Source: Sphingomonas sp. (lineage in GTDB: Bacteria > Pseudomonadota > Alphaproteobacteria > Sphingomonadales > Sphingomonadaceae). From it: a DNA stretch of 64,000 nucleotides. The notes beneath the pieces are model-generated. The model did no database searches and was not told the origin of the DNA. It was given only the letters and a program-made list of their open reading frames with translations. The position numbers were made by a program, and so were the translations under genes. Positions 25,838 through 33,963 of the stretch are shown in pieces (within the stretch, counting starts at the first letter, position 1; each line of letters begins with the position of its first letter). Where the stretch lies: the NCBI RefSeq assembly GCF_017744835.1, contig NZ_JAGIAM010000004.1:372001-436000 (forward strand), given 5' to 3'.

Positions 25838-26395
25838 TTACTGAATCTGCATTTGGTCTGCCCCGCGCCCCAGCACAAGGCTTGCCGCGTCGGGATTGAG
25901 CCGATCGATCTCGTAATTCAGCACGCCGGCGAAGCACAGCCAGCCCAGATAGGGGAGCAGCAGCAGCGCCGCGCCCTTGCGCACGCGCCAGAAGAGCACG
26001 AAGGTCAGGAGCACCAGCACGATCAGCGCGACGATCATGATCAGCGCAGTGGTCACCTGATGCATGCCGAAGAACACCGGCGACCAGGCCAGGTTGATCG
26101 CGAGCTGCACCGCAAAGACCGTCAGTGCGAGCCCGCGGCCCGGTGCCCGGCGCGCGTTGATCACCATCGCCAGCGCCAGCCCGAGCAGCACGTAGATGAT
26201 CGTCCAGGCGACAGGAAAGGCCCAGTCGGGCGGCATGATTTCGGGCTTGGTCAGCCGGACGAACCAGGGATTCTCGCTGCCGCTCGGCGCAAGCCGGCCC
26301 GAGGCGAACCCCAGCAGGAGGATGAACGGTACCGTTACGATCGCCCAACGAAGATACGCGAGACGCAACTGACCCTTGGACGCGATTTCGCTCAA
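25838..26395 (-). CDS. TspO/MBR-family membrane protein
   Basis: A 185-residue protein with five membrane helices. The signatures NPWFVRLTKPEIMPPDWAFP, WTIIYVLLGLALAMV and NLAWSPVFFGMHQ fit the TspO family (tryptophan-rich sensory protein, porphyrin/cholesterol binding). A C-terminal CFAGVLNYEIDRLNP is also typical. In alphaproteobacteria TspO modulates tetrapyrrole-linked gene control. It is followed downstream by the UbiK gene. Confidence 0.88.
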   Translation of the reverse strand: MSEIASKGQLRLAYLRWAIVTVPFILLLGFASGRLAPSGSENPWFVRLTKPEIMPPDWAFPVAWTIIYVLLGLALAMVINARRAPGRGLALTVFAVQLAINLAWSPVFFGMHQVTTALIMIVALIVLVLLTFVLFWRVRKGAALLLLPYLGWLCFAGVLNYEIDRLNPDAASLVLGRGADQMQIQ

Positions 26396-26486
26396 TGTGT
26401 CCCCCTTTTCCAGCCGGGGCGCGTGCCCGGGCCTTCATCCCGGGGCGACCTAATATGAAGTTTCGCCTAGCTGCAAAAGCATAGCT

Positions 26487-27221
26487 TCAGCCGCGCTGTG
26501 CCGCGATGAGAAACTCGACATTGCCTTCGGGGCCGGTGATCGGGCTTTCGGTGATTCCGATCACGGTCCAGCCCTGGGCCGACACCCAGTCGGCGACTTC
26601 GCGGCAGACGCGGGCATGGACTTGCTGGTCGCGCACCACCCCGCCCTTGCCCACTTCCTCGCGCCCCGCCTCGAACTGCGGCTTGATCAGCGCCACCAGC
26701 CGCGCGCTTGGGGCAGCGAAGCCGAGCGGCACCTCGAGCACCTTGGCGAGGCCGATGAAGCTCGCGTCGCACACGATCAGGTCGACCTGCTCGGGGATAT
26801 GCGCGGGGGTGAGCACGCGCGCGCTGGTCTGCTCGTGGACGATCACGCGCGGGTCCTGCCGCAGCTTCCAGGCGAGCTGGTTGGTGCCGCTGTCGACCGC
26901 ATAGACCCGCGCCGCGCCGCGGCTGAGCAGCACGTCGGTGAAGCCGCCGGTCGACGAGCCGACGTCGATCGCCACCGCGCCGGTCACGTCCCACTCGAAA
27001 TGGTCGAGCGCATGCGCCAGCTTGATGCCGCCGCGCGAGACCCAGGGATGATCGCGCCCGCGCACTTCGATCGCTGCATCCTCGGGCAGCGTCTGGCCGG
27101 GCTTCTCGACCTTGCGCTCGCCGGCGAAGACGAGCCCGGCCATGATCAGCGCCTGGGCGCGCGTGCGGCTTTCGGCGAGGCCGCGGTCGACGAGCATCTG
27201 ATCGGCGCGGAGCTTGGCCAT
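26487..27221 (-). CDS. TlyA-family rRNA (cytidine-2'-O)-methyltransferase
   Basis: A 244-residue protein: an S4 RNA-binding domain at 3-60 (RADQMLVDRGLAESRTRAQ), then an FtsJ-like SAM methyltransferase domain with the binding loop VAIDVGSSTGGFTDVLL, followed by VDSGTNQL, DLIVCDASFIGL, ALIKPQFEAG and a terminal GPEGNVEFL. The Lys-Asp-Lys-Glu pattern expected for 2'-O-methyl transfer is compatible with K(L)AHAL, DASF, IKPQFE and GNVEF. Family members methylate 16S/23S rRNA. The ATG at 27221 follows AAGGG; the open frame extends far upstream but without family similarity. Confidence 0.87.
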   Translation of the reverse strand: MAKLRADQMLVDRGLAESRTRAQALIMAGLVFAGERKVEKPGQTLPEDAAIEVRGRDHPWVSRGGIKLAHALDHFEWDVTGAVAIDVGSSTGGFTDVLLSRGAARVYAVDSGTNQLAWKLRQDPRVIVHEQTSARVLTPAHIPEQVDLIVCDASFIGLAKVLEVPLGFAAPSARLVALIKPQFEAGREEVGKGGVVRDQQVHARVCREVADWVSAQGWTVIGITESPITGPEGNVEFLIAAQRG

Positions 27222-27551
27222 GCCGGACCCTTTAGGTGCGGCACTCCGCGCCGGCAATCCTGCCGGAGCGTGGCGCGCGAACGCCGGAAGTGGACACGCC
27301 GGAAGTAGACAAAGTTTGCACCCTCCGCACGGTTTTCGCGAAACGCCCGACCTTTCAAAGAGCCGCCGGAGCCACCGCCGGCCGACCGGCACAGCAAGCG
27401 AAATCCCACATTGCAAGCGCGCCTTTCGGCCTGGCGCCGCAGCCACTCGCTTCGGCGCAACGGGGCGCCGGACCCGGCGCAGCAGTATTGCCTATTAGAT
27501 TGATGGGAATTAAATCGTGAGTCCGGCCATTCCCTCCCGTGGAGCGGATTT
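27222..27551. other. Intergenic region with 33-bp repeated motif
   Basis: About 330 bases between divergent tlyA and the hydrolase gene; no protein-like open frame. It contains the repeat described at 27283-27315, and its right end is AT-richer (near 27485-27515), where the promoter of the hydrolase gene probably lies. Confidence 0.45.
27283..27315 (+). repeat. 33-bp intergenic repeat, copy 1
   Basis: Two tandem versions of a 15-base unit, GCCGGAAGTGGACAC (27283-27297) and GCCGGAAGTAGACAA (27298-27312), followed by AGT. The same block occurs at 28561-28593 with 30 of 33 bases identical. Both copies sit in gaps around the RBBP9-like hydrolase gene. Confidence 0.75.
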
Positions 27552-28229
27552 ATGTCCATCTTCTCACCCCTGGACGAACATTCCCCGGTTGTCCTCACCG
27601 TCCCCGGGCTCGGCGGCTCGGGCCCTTCGCACTGGCAGACGCTCTGGGAGCAGTCGCGCCCCGACACGCACCGAGTCGAGCTCGGCATGTGGGAAACGCC
27701 TCATCGCAATTCCTGGGTGACCAAGCTCGACCAGGCGATCCGCAGCGCGCAGGCGCCGGTGGTGCTCGCCGCGCACAGCCTGGGCTGCCTTGCCGTGGCC
27801 TGGTGGGCCGAACTTTCGGGGCAACCCTTCGCCTGGCCGGTCGCCGGCGCGCTGCTCGTGGCGCCGGCCGACGTGGACCGCGAAGGCGTGCGGCCCGAGC
27901 TCGCCGGCTTCGGCCCGACTCCGCGGCGATCGCTGCCCTTCCCTTCGATCGTCGTCGCCAGCAGCGACGATCCCTGGATCTCGCGAGACAAGGCACGCGA
28001 ATTGGCGGGAGGCTGGGGGAGCCTGTTCGTCGATGCGGGGCCGCAGGGCCATCTCAACGCCGCGTCGGGAATCGGCTGGTGGGAAGAGGGCCAGGGCCTG
28101 CTCGACCGCGTGCTCGACGCCGCGTCGGACCGCAAGGGCCGGCTCCGCTCGGCAGCGGATGCGCGCTCGGTGCTGGCGGTGAACGCGACCGACGCGGCCC
28201 AGACGCACTATCTCGGATCGCCCGCGTGA
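27552..28229 (+). CDS. RBBP9/YdeN-family serine hydrolase
   Basis: A 225-residue alpha/beta hydrolase. VVLTVPGLGGSGPSHWQTLWE, then DQAIRSAQAPVVLAAHSLGC with nucleophile Ser in AHSLG, VAPADVDREGVRP, and a late GHLNAASGIGWWEEG with the catalytic His are the family marks. The conserved Asp lies in SSDDPW. The first 210 residues match the family; the C-terminal tail after about 195 is unusual. RBBP9-type hydrolases are small esterases with poorly defined substrates. Confidence 0.85.
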   Translation: MSIFSPLDEHSPVVLTVPGLGGSGPSHWQTLWEQSRPDTHRVELGMWETPHRNSWVTKLDQAIRSAQAPVVLAAHSLGCLAVAWWAELSGQPFAWPVAGALLVAPADVDREGVRPELAGFGPTPRRSLPFPSIVVASSDDPWISRDKARELAGGWGSLFVDAGPQGHLNAASGIGWWEEGQGLLDRVLDAASDRKGRLRSAADARSVLAVNATDAAQTHYLGSPA

Positions 28230-28560
28230 CGTCCGTGCAAGCCATCGCACTACGCCCTCGACCCGGCGCAACTTCGATGGATGGCGGGCGGTCCCCTTCC
28301 TAGATGGAAGGTTCGCAGGCGTGGCCGGGTGGCGTGCCCCTAGAGCGCCACCCGGCCTACTCGCTTCCCGCGCGAAAAGGCCGGCATCGCGCCACAAGGC
28401 TTAGGTTGTATCGACATTCATCTCCCTTTCCTTTCAGGGAGGGGAGCGCATTACGCTATCGCGCCGCCCCGCGCATCCTGCGCGACCAAAGGTCACACCA
28501 AGGTCACACTATCGCGGCGGTTCGAGCGGGCCTGACCATCGGCCGATCCGGCGGTGCGAT

Positions 28561-28593
28561 GCCGGAAGTCGACACGGCGGAAGTGGACAAAGT
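28561..28593 (+). repeat. 33-bp intergenic repeat, copy 2
   Basis: GCCGGAAGTCGACAC (28561-28575) followed by GGCGGAAGTGGACAAAGT (28576-28593). Differs from copy 1 at three positions. A further GGACACC follows, suggesting a longer decayed array of the same GGAAGTGGACA unit. Confidence 0.75.
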
Positions 28594-28613
28594 GGACACC
28601 CCAACGCGGGCGG

Positions 28614-28666
28614 ATGCGCGTGCGTACGTGCGCGCGCGCGGGCGCGGGCGCACGCGTGTACGCGCG
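28614..28666. other. Alternating purine-pyrimidine tract (Z-DNA-prone)
   Basis: 28614-28640 alternates purine and pyrimidine without a break for 27 bases (mostly GC and GT/AC steps), and 28648-28666 does so for 19 bases. Such sequence is the classical substrate for left-handed DNA under negative supercoiling. It lies in non-coding DNA. Confidence 0.6.
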
Positions 28667-28876
28667 AGACGCCGATTATATTCAGATTGAGAAAGAGCGT
28701 TCCCGTTATGTTTCAGGCCAAATCCAATTTTGCAAGCGGCAATATCGTGCGCCGGACGCCTGGGTTGTCTCCGCATTCATCTCCCCTCCCCAAAAGGGAA
28801 GGGAGCACGTTAGGCTGAATGTCGATACGCCCCGGGCGCCTTCCGCGTGGAACTCGCCTCGCCTAAGCTGAGGTAC

Positions 28877-29227
28877 ATGCTCTACCTCGCCCTAAAGTCC
28901 GTCATCTCCGGCATCCTGATCGCAGTCGCATCGACTCTCGCGAAGCGATATCCCGGCTTCGGGGCGCTCATCGCGTCGCTTCCGCTGGTGTCGGTGCTGG
29001 GCATGATCTGGCTGTGGAACGAGAAGCCAGACGCCGGGAACATGGCAGCGCACGCGAGCGCTACCTTCTGGTACGTCCTCCCCTCGCTCCCGATGTTCCT
29101 GCTCATTCCGCTGCTGCTTCGGCATGGATCGGGGTTCTGGCCCGCCTTGATCGCAGGGTGCGTCCTCACTGTCGTCCTCTACACCGCGATGACCTGGATG
29201 GCTCCCCGCTTCGGCCTACGGCTCTGA
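28877..29227 (+). CDS. DUF3147-family membrane protein
   Basis: A 116-residue protein with about four membrane helices: LALKSVISGILIAVASTLAK, FGALIASLPLVSVLGMIWLW, FWYVLPSLPMFLLIPLLL and ALIAGCVLTVVLYTAMTWM. The pattern K-R-x-P-G-x-G-A-L-I-A-S-L-P fits DUF3147, whose function is unknown. GAGG six bases before the ATG at 28877 fixes the start; an earlier in-frame ATG at 28847 lacks a binding site. Confidence 0.75.
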   Translation: MLYLALKSVISGILIAVASTLAKRYPGFGALIASLPLVSVLGMIWLWNEKPDAGNMAAHASATFWYVLPSLPMFLLIPLLLRHGSGFWPALIAGCVLTVVLYTAMTWMAPRFGLRL

Positions 29228-29264
29228 TCTGACCCTCGTTTCCGCAGGCGGCGGAAATATGCGG

Positions 29265-29284
29265 ATGATATGTTGTACCCTGAC
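29265..29284. promoter_or_regulatory. Possible Zur operator before merC-like gene
   Basis: GATATGTTGTA (29267-29277) matches one half of the alphaproteobacterial Zur-box type GATATGTTATAAC; the second half is weak. It sits about 20-30 bases upstream of the MerC-like start and would allow the zur-like product two genes on to repress the operon. This is a motif match by eye only. Confidence 0.3.
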
Positions 29285-29298
29285 CTCATCGGGTCTAT

Positions 29299-29694
29299 AT
29301 GCCGCCCATGCCGGTGAGTCTCCCGCTAACCCGATTCTGGGGTGGTATCGATGCGCGCTTCGATCGCATCGCGATGGGAGTGAGCGGCCTGTGCCTCGTC
29401 CATTGCATGGCGACGACGCTGCTGCTGACCGTGCTGTCCTCCGCCGGCGCGCTGGTGCACCCCGCGATCCACGAGGTCGGGCTGGCGCTGGCGATCGGCT
29501 TCGGCGTGCTCGCACTGGGCAAGGGCGTCTATTCGCACGGCTATATGATGCCCGCGGTGGTCGGTGCCTTCGGCATCGGCATCATGGCCGGCGCGCTGAG
29601 CCTGCCGCATGGCGGATTCGAGACCTTCTGGACGCTGGTCGGCGTCAGCATCGTCGCGCTGGGCCACGACCTCAATCGCCGCGCCACCTACTGA
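29299..29694 (+). CDS. MerC-domain membrane protein
   Basis: A 131-residue protein with four membrane helices. The first helix has GLCLVHCMATTLL, the C-x-x-H-C motif used by MerC-type metal carriers; later HGYMMPAVVGAF and LPHGGFETFW follow. MerC proteins carry mercury(II) across the inner membrane, but homologues away from mer operons may move other soft metals. Here the neighbour is a Zur-like regulator and no merA/merR is present, so zinc is a reasonable guess. A second ATG at 29308 is possible. Confidence 0.75.
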   Translation: MPPMPVSLPLTRFWGGIDARFDRIAMGVSGLCLVHCMATTLLLTVLSSAGALVHPAIHEVGLALAIGFGVLALGKGVYSHGYMMPAVVGAFGIGIMAGALSLPHGGFETFWTLVGVSIVALGHDLNRRATY

Positions 29695-29737
29695 TCCGCG
29701 CCTTGCCCGCGGGCGCCCGCGCGCCTAAATCTGTAGC

Positions 29738-30196
29738 ATGCATGCGCACGACCATCACGAGCATCACGGCACCGACCTCACCCGCGCCGCGCAGGTGACG
29801 CTGGAGAAGGCCGGCGAGCAGTGGACCTCGATGCGCGAGCGCGTGTTCGAGGCGCTGGCGGGGTTCGAGAAACCCGCCTCCGCCTACGACATCGCCGAGG
29901 CGGTCTCCAAGGCAGAGGGGCGCCGTGTCGCCGCGAACAGCGTCTATCGCATCCTCGACCTGTTCGTCGGCGCGAACCTCGCGCGTCGCGTCGAGAGCGC
30001 CAACGCCTATGTGGCCAACGCGCATCCCGACTGCCTGCACGACTGCATCTTCCTGGTCTGCGATAGCTGCGGCCAGACCACGCACATCGACGACGATTCG
30101 ATCACCAAGACGGTGCGCGCCGCCGCGCGGCACGCCGGATTCTCGCCCGAGCGGCCGGTGATCGAAGTACGGGGCAAGTGCGCCGACTGCGAGTGA
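29738..30196 (+). CDS. Fur-family metalloregulator, Zur-like
   Basis: A 152-residue regulator. The N-terminus is His-rich (HAHDHHEHHG). A winged helix follows (MRERVFEALAGFEKPASAYD, then NSVYRILDLFVGANLARRVES), then the metal-binding half with HPDCLHDCIFLVCDSCGQ and a terminal GKCADCE. The two Cys pairs (CDSC, CADC) form the structural zinc site. The NAHPDCLHDC arrangement and the lack of a Fur-type HHDH box favour Zur. It is 43 bases after the MerC-like gene in the same direction, so the two form an operon. Confidence 0.83.
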   Translation: MHAHDHHEHHGTDLTRAAQVTLEKAGEQWTSMRERVFEALAGFEKPASAYDIAEAVSKAEGRRVAANSVYRILDLFVGANLARRVESANAYVANAHPDCLHDCIFLVCDSCGQTTHIDDDSITKTVRAAARHAGFSPERPVIEVRGKCADCE

Positions 30197-30324
30197 GCGG
30201 CGGCTTTTCTCACCGAAATCTCAGCTTTTGCTCATGACCCGCACGGCGCGACCTGCGACGAGGCGCGCCGCCGGACGAGCGCCGGCAATCGACACCAACA
30301 AGCTTGAGGAGTAAGGGCGGTTGA

Positions 30325-32250
30325 ATGGCTGATCTTCCGAACACGCCGCTGCTCGACAGCGTCGAGACGCCCAAGGACCTTCGCAAGCTCGATCCCAAGC
30401 AGCTCCGCCAGCTCGCCGACGAGCTGCGTGCGGAGACGATCTCTGCGGTGGGCACGACCGGCGGGCACCTCGGCTCGGGACTGGGCGTGGTCGAGCTCAC
30501 GGTCGCGATTCATTATGTGTTCGACACGCCGGCGGACAAGCTGATCTGGGACGTCGGGCATCAATGCTATCCGCACAAGATCCTGACTGGCCGGCGCAGC
30601 CGCATCCGCACGCTTCGGCAGGGCGGCGGGCTCTCCGGCTTCACCAAGCGGAGCGAGAGCGAGTACGACCCCTTCGGCGCAGCGCATTCGTCGACTTCGA
30701 TCTCGGCCGCGCTCGGCTTCGCAGTCGCCAACAAGATCGCCGGCCAGCCGGGCAAGGCGATCGCCGTGATCGGCGACGGCGCGATGAGCGCGGGCATGGC
30801 CTATGAGGCGATGAACAACGCCGAGTTGGCGGGCAACCGGCTGATCGTGATCCTCAACGACAACGACATGTCGATCGCGCCACCGGTGGGCGGGCTCTCG
30901 GCCTATCTGGCCCGCACCGTCTCCTCGTCCAACTATCTGGGCCTCCGGAACTTCGCCAAGCGCGCGATCCGCCGCATTTCTCGCCGGGTGCACGACGCCG
31001 CGCAAAAGGCCGAGGAATATGCCCGCGGCATGGCGACCGGCGGCACGCTCTTCGAGGAGCTGGGCTTCTATTATGTCGGCCCGATCGACGGGCATAACCT
31101 CGAGCATCTGATCCCGGTGCTCGAGAATGTCCGCGACAGCGAGCATGGGCCGATCCTGGTCCATGTCGTCACCAAGAAGGGCAAGGGCTATGCCCCGGCC
31201 GAGGCGGCGGCGGACAAGTACCACGGCGTCCAGAAGTTCGACGTGATCACCGGCGCCCAGGCCAAGGCGCCCCCGGGGCCGCCGAGCTACACCAATGTCT
31301 TCGCCCAGGCACTGCTCGCAGAGGCCGAGCGCGACCCGACGGTCTGCGCGATCACCGCGGCGATGCCTTCGGGTACCGGGCTCGACAAGTTCCAGCAGCT
31401 GTTCCCCGATCGCTGCTTCGACGTCGGCATCGCCGAGCAGCATGCCGTCACCTTCGCGGCGGGTCTCGCCGCGCAGGGAATGCGGCCCTTCTGTGCGATC
31501 TACTCGACCTTCCTGCAGCGCGCGTACGACCAGGTCGTCCACGACGTGGCGATCCAGAACCTGCCGGTGCGCTTCGCGATCGATCGCGCGGGGCTGGTCG
31601 GCGCCGACGGTGCGACGCACGCAGGCAGCTTCGACGTCACCTATCTCGCCTCGCTTCCCAATTTCGTCGTGATGGCGGCGGCCGACGAGGCCGAACTGGT
31701 CCATATGACGCACACCGCGGCGCTGCACGACAGCGGCCCGATCGCGCTGCGCTATCCGCGCGGCAACGGCACGGGCGTCGAGCTGCCGGCCGCGCCGCAG
31801 CGGCTCGAGATCGGCAAGGGCCGCGTGGTGCGCGAGGGCAAGACCGTCGCGATCCTCTCGCTCGGCACGCGGCTCGGCGAGGCGCTCAAGGCCGCCGAGG
31901 CGCTCGACGCGCGCGGACTTTCGACGACGGTTGTCGACCTGCGCTTCGCCAAGCCGCTCGACGAGGCGCTGATCCGCCGACTGCTCACCAGCCACGAAGT
32001 CGCGGTGACGATCGAGGAAGGCGCGATCGGCGGACTGGGGGCGCATGTGCTGACGCTGGCGAGCGACCTGGGACTGACCGACTCGGGGCTCAAGCTGCGC
32101 ACGATGCGCCTGCCCGACGTCTTCCAGGACCAGGACAAGCCCGAGAAGCAATATGACGAAGCGGGGCTGAACGCCCAGCATATCGTCGATACGGTGCTCA
32201 AGGCTCTGCGCTACAACGAGAGCGTAGTCGAGGGCGGCGCGCGCGCCTGA
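30325..32250 (+). CDS. dxs: 1-deoxy-D-xylulose-5-phosphate synthase
   Basis: A 641-residue thiamine-diphosphate enzyme that condenses pyruvate and glyceraldehyde 3-phosphate, the first step of the MEP isoprenoid pathway (needed here for carotenoids and quinones). Motifs: [20 protein letters not shown] (41-60), [15 protein letters not shown] (76-90), the TPP-binding GDGAMSAG (150-157) through NDNDMS (178-183), and the transketolase part [18 protein letters not shown]. Length is typical. AAGGG about eight bases upstream supports the ATG. A large antisense open frame over the gene is spurious. Confidence 0.96.
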   Translation: MADLPNTPLLDSVETPKDLRKLDPKQLRQLADELRAETISAVGTTGGHLGSGLGVVELTVAIHYVFDTPADKLIWDVGHQCYPHKILTGRRSRIRTLRQGGGLSGFTKRSESEYDPFGAAHSSTSISAALGFAVANKIAGQPGKAIAVIGDGAMSAGMAYEAMNNAELAGNRLIVILNDNDMSIAPPVGGLSAYLARTVSSSNYLGLRNFAKRAIRRISRRVHDAAQKAEEYARGMATGGTLFEELGFYYVGPIDGHNLEHLIPVLENVRDSEHGPILVHVVTKKGKGYAPAEAAADKYHGVQKFDVITGAQAKAPPGPPSYTNVFAQALLAEAERDPTVCAITAAMPSGTGLDKFQQLFPDRCFDVGIAEQHAVTFAAGLAAQGMRPFCAIYSTFLQRAYDQVVHDVAIQNLPVRFAIDRAGLVGADGATHAGSFDVTYLASLPNFVVMAAADEAELVHMTHTAALHDSGPIALRYPRGNGTGVELPAAPQRLEIGKGRVVREGKTVAILSLGTRLGEALKAAEALDARGLSTTVVDLRFAKPLDEALIRRLLTSHEVAVTIEEGAIGGLGAHVLTLASDLGLTDSGLKLRTMRLPDVFQDQDKPEKQYDEAGLNAQHIVDTVLKALRYNESVVEGGARA

Positions 32251-32263
32251 CCGTTGAAACACT

Positions 32264-32294
32264 GCCATGTGCATGTTATGTACATGCACATGGC
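32264..32294. promoter_or_regulatory. Perfect 12-bp inverted repeat at the start of the RHH gene
   Basis: GCCATGTGCATG (32264-32275), spacer TTATGTA, then CATGCACATGGC (32283-32294). All 12 positions pair. The block contains five ATGs and overlaps the possible starts of the ribbon-helix-helix gene. It could be an operator for that gene's own product or an RNA hairpin hiding the start codon. Confidence 0.6.
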
Positions 32295-32661
32295 TACCCA
32301 GCTTTCCGATCCGCGTTCCAGCCGCGTCGTCGTGCTGGTCTCGCCCGCCGAGAAACGGCGGATCGCGGCCAATGCGGCTGCGGCGGACATGACCGTCAGC
32401 GACTTCATGCGCACTGCCGCCGAACGCTATTCGGAGCCGACCGAAGTCGAGAAGCTGCTGATGCGCGACCTGCTCGCGCAGCTCGAGGCCGCCAATGCGC
32501 GTACGGAGAAGGCGTTCGCCGCGCTCGAGGCGGCCGAGGCGCAGGCCGATGCGTTCGACGAGGACGCCTATCGCGCCAAGGCGCGCGAGGCGCTGCTCGC
32601 TCGCACCGACATCGACTGGGATGCGCTGCGCGGCGCGCTTTCGGGCGGCAAGACGCAATGA
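32290..32661 (+). CDS. Ribbon-helix-helix protein with coiled-coil tail
   Basis: A 123-residue protein from the ATG at 32290 (in-frame ATGs also at 32254, 32278 and 32284). Residues 12-40, RVVVLVSPAEKRRIAANAAA then MTVSDFMRTAAERY, form a ribbon-helix-helix DNA-binding fold like MobC/antitoxin-type proteins; residues 50-80 are a coiled-coil (LLAQLEAANARTEKAFAALEA). The gene follows dxs by about 40 bases and overlaps the next gene by ATGA. It could be an autorepressor acting at the palindrome over its start. It resembles antitoxins by fold, but the partner does not look like a known toxin. Confidence 0.65.
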   Translation: MATQLSDPRSSRVVVLVSPAEKRRIAANAAAADMTVSDFMRTAAERYSEPTEVEKLLMRDLLAQLEAANARTEKAFAALEAAEAQADAFDEDAYRAKAREALLARTDIDWDALRGALSGGKTQ

Positions 32662-32864
32662 GCTTCTGGACCGACGCGCTGCGCGCGCTCCAGCAGGTCA
32701 CCTTGCTCCAGTACAAGGTCGAGCAGGCGCTGACCGTCGCCGAAGAGGCCCGGCGCCACTCGATCGAGACCCGCGAGCGACTGATCCAGCTCGAGACGCT
32801 GATCGACCTCGCGATGAAGCGCCCCGCCCCGCCGCCGATCCAGCCGCAGCTGCCCGAAAATTGA
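32658..32864 (+). CDS. Small coiled-coil protein partner of the RHH gene
   Basis: A 68-residue protein, MSFWTDALRALQQVTLLQYK, then EEARRHSIETRERLIQLETL and a proline-rich end. Its ATG overlaps the TGA of the RHH gene (ATGA). It is probably one amphipathic helix that could pair with the coiled-coil of the RHH protein. No known family or toxin motif is recognised. Confidence 0.55.
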   Translation: MSFWTDALRALQQVTLLQYKVEQALTVAEEARRHSIETRERLIQLETLIDLAMKRPAPPPIQPQLPEN

Positions 32865-32940
32865 ACGCCGTCCCGGCGTTGCGCACGTCTCTTCGCTGGC
32901 AAAGCCCTCGCGCGCGAAGTAAACGCCTCCCGTGCTCCAG

Positions 32941-33963
32941 ATGACGACTCCGACAGCCTCCACCCGGCCCCGCGCGCTTTCCAACTGGCTCTTCGCGGTC
33001 GCCGCGCTGATCGTGCTGATGGTGGTGGTCGGCGGCATCACCCGACTGACCGAGTCCGGGCTGTCGATCACGCAGTGGAAGCCGATCTCGGGCGTGATCC
33101 CGCCGCTCAACGACGCGCAGTGGCAGGCCGAGTTCGACAATTACAAGCGCATTCCCGAGTATCAGCAGCTCAACCAGGGCATGACGCTCGCCGGGTTCAA
33201 GTCGATCTTCTTCTGGGAGTATTTCCACCGGCTGCTCGGGCGGCTGATCGGGCTGGCCTTCGCGCTGCCGCTGATCTGGTTCGCGATCAAGCGGCAGATT
33301 CCCAAAGGCTATGGCTGGCGGCTGGTCGCGCTGCTCGCGCTCGGCGGTTTCCAGGGCGCGATCGGCTGGTGGATGGTCAAGTCGGGACTGAGCGTGCGCA
33401 CCGACGTGAGCCATCTGCGGCTCGCGACGCACCTGCTGGTCGCGCTGTTCACGCTCGCCGCGATCGTCTGGACCGCGCTCGACCTGCGCGTGCTCGCCCG
33501 CACGCCCGACGCGCGCCCTGCCCGCCTCACTCCGCTAGGCGCCGCGGCCGGGCTGATCCTGTTCTTCCAGCTCTTCTACGGCGCGCTCGTCGCGGGGCTC
33601 AACGCCGGGCTGGTCACCGACCAATGGCCGCTGATGAACGGCCGCTTCTTCCCGGGCGCGACGATCGAGGGCCGGCCGTTCTTCGACGCGCTCGTCAACG
33701 ACCCCGCGATCGTCCACTTCGTCCACCGCTGGTGGGCCTGGATAGCCGTCGCCGCGCTGGTCCTGCTGGCGCGCGCCACGCGCAAGCTCGACCGCCGCGC
33801 CTCGATCGCGATCCACAGCGCCTTCGGCACGCAGATCCTGCTCGGCATCGCCACGGTGATGAGCGGGGTGAACATCGAGCTGGCCGCGCTCCACCAGCTC
33901 ACCGGCGCGCTGCTGCTCGTCGCCACGACCTGGGGCGCGCACGTCGTCGGGCAGCGCCGGTGA
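32941..33963 (+). CDS. ctaA: Heme A synthase (COX15/CtaA)
   Basis: A 340-residue membrane enzyme with about eight helices that oxidises heme O to heme A for aa3 oxidases. VVVGGITRLTESGLSITQWKP is the family start; FWEYFHRLLGRLIGLAFALP, DVSHLRLATHLLVALFTL, IVHFVHRWWAWI and LAALHQLTGALLL supply the paired heme-ligand histidines. Length matches type 2 (COX15-like) enzymes of alphaproteobacteria. An in-frame GTG at 32932 is also possible. The 3' end is coupled to cutA. Confidence 0.92.
   Translation: MTTPTASTRPRALSNWLFAVAALIVLMVVVGGITRLTESGLSITQWKPISGVIPPLNDAQWQAEFDNYKRIPEYQQLNQGMTLAGFKSIFFWEYFHRLLGRLIGLAFALPLIWFAIKRQIPKGYGWRLVALLALGGFQGAIGWWMVKSGLSVRTDVSHLRLATHLLVALFTLAAIVWTALDLRVLARTPDARPARLTPLGAAAGLILFFQLFYGALVAGLNAGLVTDQWPLMNGRFFPGATIEGRPFFDALVNDPAIVHFVHRWWAWIAVAALVLLARATRKLDRRASIAIHSAFGTQILLGIATVMSGVNIELAALHQLTGALLLVATTWGAHVVGQRR

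Larger units (their letters stand above)
28408..28828. repeat. Inverted-repeat-bounded element
   Basis: GTATCGACATTCA at 28408-28420 is repeated exactly in inverse at 28816-28828 (TGAATGTCGATAC), 13 of 13 bases. A pyrimidine/purine palindrome stands just inside each end. This looks like either a short non-coding mobile element (MITE-like) or two inward-facing copies of one dispersed repeat. Confidence 0.5.
28230..28876. other. 650-base intergenic region dense in repeats
   Basis: No gene is supported here. It holds two G/C palindromes (28420-28446 and 28781-28805), a 13-bp inverted repeat that brackets the region (28408-28420 and 28816-28828), the second copy of the 33-bp motif (28561-28593) and an alternating purine-pyrimidine tract (28614-28666). 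The promoter of the membrane-protein gene at 28877 must be near its right end. Confidence 0.6.

Noticed and set aside
30232..32658. 808-residue open frame antisense to dxs
   Set aside because: It is the codon-bias shadow of dxs: Arg/Asp/Gly/Ala-rich, without domains, and exactly covers a well-conserved gene.
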